Assembly (NCBI GenBank): GCA_963738025.1
Contig: CAVTWA010000067.1
Location: 558,001-622,000 of the forward strand
Length of the DNA: 64,000 nucleotides
Source: 20CM-2-55-15 sp963738025
Lineage (GTDB): Bacteria; Acidobacteriota; Terriglobia; 20CM-2-55-15
Direction of reading: 5' to 3'
Shown here: piece after piece, positions 58,633 to 64,000 of the stretch
How positions within the stretch are numbered: the first letter of the stretch is position 1
Layout: each line of letters opens with the position of its first letter
Notes under the pieces: generated by a model
Seen by the model: the letters and a program-made list of their open reading frames with translations, nothing else
The model's database searches: none
Told to the model about the DNA's origin: nothing
Program-made: the position numbers and the translations under genes

Positions 58633-60470
58633 CCGTCTGCCACCGCTACCTCGTACGGCCCGAGCCGGACCGCGGTGTCGCGGCCGGCGAGCCGCTGGAC
58701 CAGTACGGTCTTGGCCGCGTGCTCGAGGTTTGCGAGCATGAGGGTGGTCTCCCCGTTACGACGAACGGCCAGGGCGGTCACACCGAGGGGATCGCTCGAG
58801 ATACAGTCGAGCAACTCGGCGTCGCGCCAGCCGCACACCCGAGCCAGAACGTGGTAGAGCGGAAACGGCTGACCCGGCAGGGAGGCGAACGCTGAGCTTG
58901 CCGATCCGCGCTCGCGCTCGACGAGCCCGCGCCAGCCGGTCGTCTCGAAGTACGTCATGGCTGCCGCGCCCGCCTCGGCGAGGCTCTTTACGCTCCCGAC
59001 CGTCCACGCCGCACCGAAAAGCGACATCTGGCGCGGATCGACCTGTCGCGGCAGCCCCCCCTGCTCGGTGGTCTCCTCGACGACGGCGACGGCGTTGAAG
59101 CGGGGGCGGAACGTGACCGGGGTGACGACGACCGGGGTCGACGGGGAGAAGGCGCGTGCCGACCGCGCCGTCTCGCCCTGCGCTTCCAGCGACTCGACGA
59201 GCGAGAGCTCGTCGAAGGCGTGGATCTGCGGGTTGACCGAATAGGCGACCACGTCCAGTCGCTCCGGGTCGGGGCGGTTGCGATTGAGCTCGTTGAAGTA
59301 GATGTTGGTACCGCCGCCGACCGGGATGCCGTCGAACAGGCGGCGGACGACATCGACGTGCTCGAGCGGAGTCACCTCTCTTCCGTCATCGAAGACGAGC
59401 ACACGCGCGACCCGGACGTCGGCGTCGCGGAGCGCCTCGGCCGTTTCCACGGCGAAGGACTCGTCGCCGTTGAGAAAGAGCGCGAGCTCGAGCTCGCAAC
59501 CGAGCGCAGAAGCCTCCTCGACCGCCTGCAGCAGCCGGCTCGTCTCGCCGGGCCGGATGTCGGCGCGTAGATGCGCCGGAGCCAGTTCCCGCAAGAGCTC
59601 GGTCTCGCGCGGCCCGAGAGCCTCGCCGTGGCTCGCCATGCCAACACCGACGGGCGGCATGCGTCGGCCGAGCGGCTCGCCGACACGGACCGATGAATCC
59701 CCGACACCGCGCCGAGTCGGGCGTCGACCGTCCAGGCCATCCACGCGGAACGTCACCTTCTGCCGGATCCGACCGCCGACCGCGATCGTGTGGTGATACC
59801 CCAACGAGGCCGGCGTCGAGGACGTCTTGAACGAGCCGTCCGTCCAGTTCCGCTGGTCCTCCATCTCGAAGAGGTCGCCCTCGAAGTCGAACCGGATCCG
59901 TTCACCGTGCGGCAGATCGATCTCGAGCCACTCGACCGGCTCGAACAGCGGCAGGTCCCAGGCCCCGTTGTCGACCGAGATCTGCGGACCGATGTGCCGC
60001 GGCAGCTCACCTCCGACCGGGGTCGTCGGCGCTCCGCCGCGGAAGAGCCGGCCGGCGGTCTCGCGAATCGGATGGTGAAGGCAGAGCCCGATCTTGGCGA
60101 ACGCAAACGACGCTTCGGCGGTGCCATCCAGCTCATAGCTCACGACCCCGTCTCGTGTGCCCTCAAGGGTCGCCCTCCACGCGAAGTCAATGTCACCCTC
60201 CGTCGTCCTCGCCGCCACCCGCACTCGAAACTCGCCGTCGCCCTCCTCGATCTGCGGCTCGCCGACGGCCGCCGAGGGCGTGTTCCAGTTGAGATCGCGC
60301 ACAGCCATGTAGATCCGGCGCACGACCTCGTTGCGCGAGCTGCACGCGTAGCGCAGGTCAGAACCGTGCAGCTCGAGGAGCAGGGGGCCCGCGCGAAGGA
60401 CCCGCACGTCGGGCGGCGGCTCATCCCGGCCGTACCAGAGACGAAACGGAGGGGAACCTTCCAGCGCCAT
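58629..60470 (-). CDS. D-apionate-lactonase-like protein (beta domain, TIM barrel, C-terminal beta domain)
   Basis: 613 residues, intact. N-terminal beta domain: VLRAGPLLLELHGSDLRYAC then NEVVRRIYMAVRDLNWNTPS, and LHHPIRETAGRLFRGGAPTT. Middle TIM-barrel-like domain: HLRADIRPGETSRLLQAVEE, GGGTNIYFNELNRNRPDPER, TPVTFRPRFNAVAVVEETTE and AAAMTYFETTGWRGLVER. Short C-terminal beta domain. I recognise the overall layout and N-terminal pattern as that of ApnL, which opens D-apiono-lactone in apiose catabolism, but this rests on family recall. ATG 60470 is used; TTG 60494 is possible. Confidence 0.6.
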   Translation of the reverse strand: MALEGSPPFRLWYGRDEPPPDVRVLRAGPLLLELHGSDLRYACSSRNEVVRRIYMAVRDLNWNTPSAAVGEPQIEEGDGEFRVRVAARTTEGDIDFAWRATLEGTRDGVVSYELDGTAEASFAFAKIGLCLHHPIRETAGRLFRGGAPTTPVGGELPRHIGPQISVDNGAWDLPLFEPVEWLEIDLPHGERIRFDFEGDLFEMEDQRNWTDGSFKTSSTPASLGYHHTIAVGGRIRQKVTFRVDGLDGRRPTRRGVGDSSVRVGEPLGRRMPPVGVGMASHGEALGPRETELLRELAPAHLRADIRPGETSRLLQAVEEASALGCELELALFLNGDESFAVETAEALRDADVRVARVLVFDDGREVTPLEHVDVVRRLFDGIPVGGGTNIYFNELNRNRPDPERLDVVAYSVNPQIHAFDELSLVESLEAQGETARSARAFSPSTPVVVTPVTFRPRFNAVAVVEETTEQGGLPRQVDPRQMSLFGAAWTVGSVKSLAEAGAAAMTYFETTGWRGLVERERGSASSAFASLPGQPFPLYHVLARVCGWRDAELLDCISSDPLGVTALAVRRNGETTLMLANLEHAAKTVLVQRLAGRDTAVRLGPYEVAVADG

Positions 60471-60498
60471 CAGCGATCGACCGGCGCGAACCAACCGC

Positions 60499-61302
60499 TC
60501 ACCCGCGACCGCCGGTGAACGCAGGCGTCGCGAACGTCGACGCCGTGACGGGAGACGAGGCGACCTGGACGTCGATCCGCATCCGGTCGGTCCGTAGCCA
60601 GGACTGGTAGCAGTCGAACGGCCGCAGGTCGCGGTCCCACGTGACCGACTCGATGAAGAGCACCGGCGACCCCGTCGGCACCTCGAGCACGCGGGCCAGC
60701 CGTTCCTCGGCTCGCACGGCCTCGACGACTCGGCTGCCGCCCGCCGCCTCGATGCCCACCACGTCCTTCAGCCGCTGGTAGAGCGACTGATTCGGGTCCT
60801 CGAGCGGAAGCACGAGCTCGGCAATGGTACGAGACAGGTGGTTGATGTTGTACATCGCGACAAGCCCGTCGATCGAGCGGATCCGCTCCAGCGTGGCGCC
60901 CTCGGCCCGTTCGAGCCGCAGCGCGGCGGCCGCCCAGGCGGGGAGCTCGCCGCACGTGTCCGAGCGGAGCACGACCGAGGTGACCAGGCGGCCACCACGC
61001 TCGACCTCCTCCTGGAAGAACCCGCCCGACGACTGGAGCAACCACGAGCGCGGCCGCGACTCACAGACGAACGTCCCCTGACCCTTGGACCGTTCGATCA
61101 GTCCCTCCTGTTCGAGCCGTCCGAGCGCCTGGCGGACCGTCGTGCGCGAGAGGTTGAACAAGCGGCAGAGCTCCGGCTCGGACGGCAGGCGGAACCCTGC
61201 CTTCCAGTGGCCGCTCGTGATCTCCTGCTCGAGCAGCTCGGAGAGCTGGAAATAAAAAGGAATCGGGGAATCCCGCCTGATGCCGGTCGCCAGCGCGCTC
61301 AC
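60499..61302 (-). CDS. GntR family regulator, HutC/UTRA type
   Basis: 267 residues, intact. Winged helix-turn-helix: IPFYFQLSELLEQEITSGHW, GFRLPSEPELCRLFNLSRTT, VRQALGRLEQEGLIERSKGQ and GTFV. The UTRA effector domain (about 90-255) includes RLERAEGATLERIRSIDGLV and RVLEVPTGSPVLFIESVTWD. Effectors are usually sugar phosphates or pathway intermediates. Its GTG overlaps the dimethylformamidase-like stop by 4 bp, so it is expressed with the operon it probably controls; the palindromes at 55513-55562 are candidate sites. Confidence 0.93.
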   Translation of the reverse strand: MSALATGIRRDSPIPFYFQLSELLEQEITSGHWKAGFRLPSEPELCRLFNLSRTTVRQALGRLEQEGLIERSKGQGTFVCESRPRSWLLQSSGGFFQEEVERGGRLVTSVVLRSDTCGELPAWAAAALRLERAEGATLERIRSIDGLVAMYNINHLSRTIAELVLPLEDPNQSLYQRLKDVVGIEAAGGSRVVEAVRAEERLARVLEVPTGSPVLFIESVTWDRDLRPFDCYQSWLRTDRMRIDVQVASSPVTASTFATPAFTGGRG

Positions 61303-63436
61303 CGTGGAGACCCCCCCTCTCGGGGAGGCGCGGCGCCGAACGGCTCCGGATCGGCGAAGCGGCGCAGGACGTTTTCCGTGATCCGCGAAACCGCGTTGTC
61401 ATAACCGTTGTATGAGAGCGAGCCGCACCAGGCGATCGAACTCGCCGAGAAGACCGCACCGCCGGCAGGAAGCTCGAAGAACAGCATGTCGGCGCGAACG
61501 AACGGGCTGACAGTGCCGCCTTGACGCGAATCGCTCGACGCGACTTCCTCGACGACGTGTTGGTAGGAGTCGGAGAAGCCGCGCGCCGACGCGAGCAGGA
61601 GCGCATGCGGCGGCGTACCGAGAGCGTGATCGAGGCGGTCGAACTCGAGGCCGACGGCGCCGTCCATCGTCAACCCGTGCTCGCCGATCACGCTCTCGGG
61701 CACTCCGGCGAAGATCCACGCCGCACGCGGGTCGTCTGCCCCGGCCGCGCGTTCGAACGGCAGCGCGCGGTCGAACCCCTGTGCCGCCATCCCGACACCG
61801 ACGAGCCGCTGCGGCGGCAAGCCGCGGTCTCGCCACAGCCCACCGGGCTCACCCGTCGTCGAGTGAAAGTCCTCGCCCGGTGCGCCTCGCCAGGTGCCGG
61901 TTCCCCGCCGGCCTCGACGAACCTCGATCGCGTGTGGCCGTTCCGGATCGATCGACGTCACCCAGTAGAAGCCGTTGCCGCCGAGATACACGACGCGGCC
62001 GCCGTCCTCCAGGTAGCGAGCAAGGCTTTCGAGCATCCTCGACGTCCAGTATTCGGGGTGGCTGCCCGTGATCACCACGCGATACCGGCGAAGAAGCTCG
62101 AGACCCTCGTCATGGAGGTCCTCGTCGGTCACCGTGTCCACCGTGAAGCCCTTCTCGTCGAGCCAGTCGACGAGGTGAAGGTCGGCGGGGAACTGATGGG
62201 CACTGCGAATGAGCGGCAAGTGATACTGCGGACGCATGTTGACGATCGGCCGGAGGCGAGACGAGTAGCAGCAGCCCACGCCGTCGCGGTGCTTGTCGTA
62301 GAGACCAAGGAGCGGCACGTCGATCGCGAGGCGATCCTCGGGCTGGTAGTAGTCGGAGAGCTCGAAGTCCGTCACGGCGACGGGATTCCCTTCGGCGGCA
62401 TGCTCGTTAGCGTAAGCCAGGTAGGAAAGGGTCGGCGCGAGAAACGCGATCGACGAACGACTCTCCCCACGCGGCGGCCGAACGAAGAACGGAACCCAGT
62501 CCTCGTCCTTGCCCGCTCGCAGCCGAGCTGCGTAGACCCCGCTCGCCAGAGCCTCCGGCACGCGCAGCTCGAACGACGGCTGCCAGCCCGCGTCTTCGAG
62601 ATCGTCGTCGTGGAAGAAGATCGCACCGTACTCGTCGGGCGCGTTGCGCCAGTCGATTTCGGAACCTGTCCAATTGTGCCCAGTGACCGCGCGCATCGGC
62701 ATGTTGACGAGACGGCCGTGGTGAGCATTTTCCGAGCCGTCCCGGATGCGGTCGCTGCCCATCTCCAGCGAGAAGTCCCAGGACGCGATCGGACGAGCAC
62801 CCGCATCGAGCCGGGGCGATTCGAGCTTGCCGTTGAACCCTGCGCCTAGGCGAACCGGCTCGAGTGTCGGCGACGCGCCGGCCGGCACCTCGCGCTCGAC
62901 GGCCACATCGGCCGGGCCCGCCCGGGAAACAGCGAAGGGGTCGCTGCTCGAGTCGAACCCGCGCGCCGTCGAACGCGGCCGAAACGAAGATCCACGCCGA
63001 CGGAGCCACCGGGACGCCTGTGCTGACGAGCTCGGTGTCGAGTCGCACCGCGACAGCGCCGACCGGATCGAGAAAGAGACCCCAGCCGAGGTCGGCGCTC
63101 TCGGACCGCTTGGTGACGAGCCCCTGGAACCCGTTAGCCGGCGTTGTCGGGTAGATCCAGGCGGACACGGTGAAGGGCCCGTCGCGGATCGAGGTCAGGA
63201 GCGTGCTCGACGATCCCGAACGAGCCGAGCGGGTAGGGCTGCTCGCGCCCCTCGTAGGTGCCGTCGACGGTCGTCTCGACCGGCACCACTTTCAAACCGG
63301 GCCCGCCCGGCTTCGGGTCCCCGTGGTACAGGCGCACGATCGACGCGTCGAAGCTCGCGTGGACGGTGCTGACCATGAACTGGATCCGCTCACCGGGGGC
63401 GACGCTCCAGACGTCGCTGTAGCCGACGATTCTCAC
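61299..63436 (-). CDS. N,N-dimethylformamidase large-subunit-like protein, frameshifted
   Basis: About 712 residues. N-terminal segment MRIVGYSDVWSVAPGERIQF; a LamG-like jelly roll follows (SAWIYPTTPANGFQGLVTKR and SAWIFVSAAFDGARVRL, later ASWDFSLEMGSDRIRDGSEN); then the C-terminal DmfA2 domain with ALRSSIAFLAPT-type start, LSDYYQPEDRLAIDVPLLGL, FTVDTVTDEDLHDEGLELLR, VVITGSHPEYWTSRMLESLA and GGRVVYLGGNGFYWVTSIDP. Two insertions (near 63,195 and 62,950) are bridged. In dimethylformamidase this subunit carries the iron site. The small subunit is not seen. Substrate here may be an amide or N-formyl compound. Confidence 0.82.
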
Positions 63437-64000
63437 GGCAGCGAGCCTGCAGCGTCGAGATCGCCGCCGGCGGCGCCGGTCATCAGTGCGACAAGATCGG
63501 TGCCGGTCGTCTGCTGTCGGACGTCGAAGTCCGCGACCTTCTCACCGAGGCGAAAAACGGCGATCCGGTCGGCGACGCGAAGCACGTGCTGCATGTTGTG
63601 ACTGATGAACACGATCGCGACGCCGTGCGACTTCAGCCGTTCGACGAGCGAGAGCACGAGCTCGGTTTGCCTCACCCCCAACGCGGCGGCCGGCTCGTCC
63701 ATGATCACGATGTGGCTGCCCCAGAGGACGGCCCGCGTAATCGCGACCGCCTGCCGCTGGCCACCGGAGAGGGCGCTGACCTTCGTGCGCACCGGCGGCA
63801 GCGTGACGCCGAAGCGCTCGAAGGCCTCGCGCAGCCTCGCGCCGCATCGCGGCCTTGTAGAGGCGATGGAACACCCGGCCCGGGGCGCCGGGACCGAGCC
63901 GCTCGCGGCGCAGGAAGAGATTCTCCGTGATGTTCAGCGTCGGGATCAGCGCAAGGTTCTGGAAGACGGTCTCGATCCCGACGGCGCGCGCCTCGGCGGG
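63433..64000 (-). CDS. Second sugar ABC transporter ATP-binding protein (runs off the right edge)
   Basis: The C-terminal 190 residues are visible: Q-loop VGIETVFQNLALIPTLNITE, signature ALSGGQRQAVAITRAVLWGS, Walker B IVIMDEPAAALGVRQTE (A for the usual T) and switch His in IVFISHNMQHVLRVADRI. One insertion near 63,840. Stop overlaps the dimethylformamidase-like GTG by 4 bp, so it belongs to the same operon. The Walker A part lies beyond the window. Similar to the ATPase at 55575 but clearly a different gene. Confidence 0.9.

Overview
The window is very GC-rich DNA (about 70% by eye). Many genes start with GTG or TTG, and long runs of genes overlap by 4 bp (GTGA or ATGA). Gene content points to a high-GC actinobacterium, most like the soil class Thermoleophilia (Gaiellales or Solirubrobacterales): a caa3 oxidase operon with an extended CtaB, an EfeUOB iron importer, a DUF6325 protein, a CopC-CopD copper operon and a CUT2-type sugar operon. 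This is an inference from content; no 16S gene is present. No tRNA, rRNA, CRISPR array, insertion sequence or phage gene was found.

The sequence contains many single-base indels. Continuous conserved proteins jump frame about every 100 bp in roughly 1-3.4 kb and 14.9-20.1 kb, and about once per gene elsewhere. Most are +1 insertions, which looks like uncorrected long-read error rather than gene decay. I join these fragments into single genes and mark each one. Only an ArsR/SRPBCC pair near 37 kb looks truly broken.

Layout. 0-6.4 kb: anion permease, glutaminase, a Vps62-like protein with a membrane tail, tandem-domain universal stress protein, DUF6325 protein. 6.5-10.5 kb (minus): cytochrome caa3 oxidase (ctaC, ctaD, extended ctaB, small subunit). 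10.5-18.7 kb (plus): a coupled copper-handling and oxidase-assembly block with YcnI, CopC-CopD-YtkA, SCO1, a TlpA-like thioredoxin and several unknown secreted or membrane proteins. These two blocks together would supply and insert copper and haem into the oxidase. 18.7-27 kb: ABC exporter, ferritin-like protein, ECF sigma and anti-sigma pair, HtrA protease, DUF3105 protein, a small HExxH protein, cupin, lipoprotein, flippase-like protein. 27.4-30.8 kb (minus): efeU-efeO-efeB ferrous iron uptake with a 19-bp palindrome upstream. 30.9-45.3 kb: class V aminotransferase, zinc-ribbon repeat protein, acetyltransferase, glycoside hydrolase, ArsR/SRPBCC remnant next to a UvrA paralogue, aquaporin, coiled-coil protein, MMPL exporter.

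45.3-64 kb is a large catabolic locus and the most interesting part. The plus strand carries an APC permease, an SDR dehydrogenase, a D-threonine-aldolase-like PLP enzyme and DhaK-DhaL. The minus strand carries a solute-binding protein, VOC protein, RbsC-type permease, a 31-codon ORF, an SDR and a phosphotriesterase-like lactonase. A second minus-strand operon carries an ABC ATPase, an N,N-dimethylformamidase large-subunit homologue, a GntR regulator, a D-apionate-lactonase-like protein, an SDR, a phosphohexuloisomerase-like SIS protein and an AP-endonuclease-2-type TIM barrel. The set suggests import of an unusual (possibly branched or amide-linked) sugar, oxidation to a lactone, lactone opening, decarboxylation or isomerisation, and phosphorylation of a short ketose by DhaKL.
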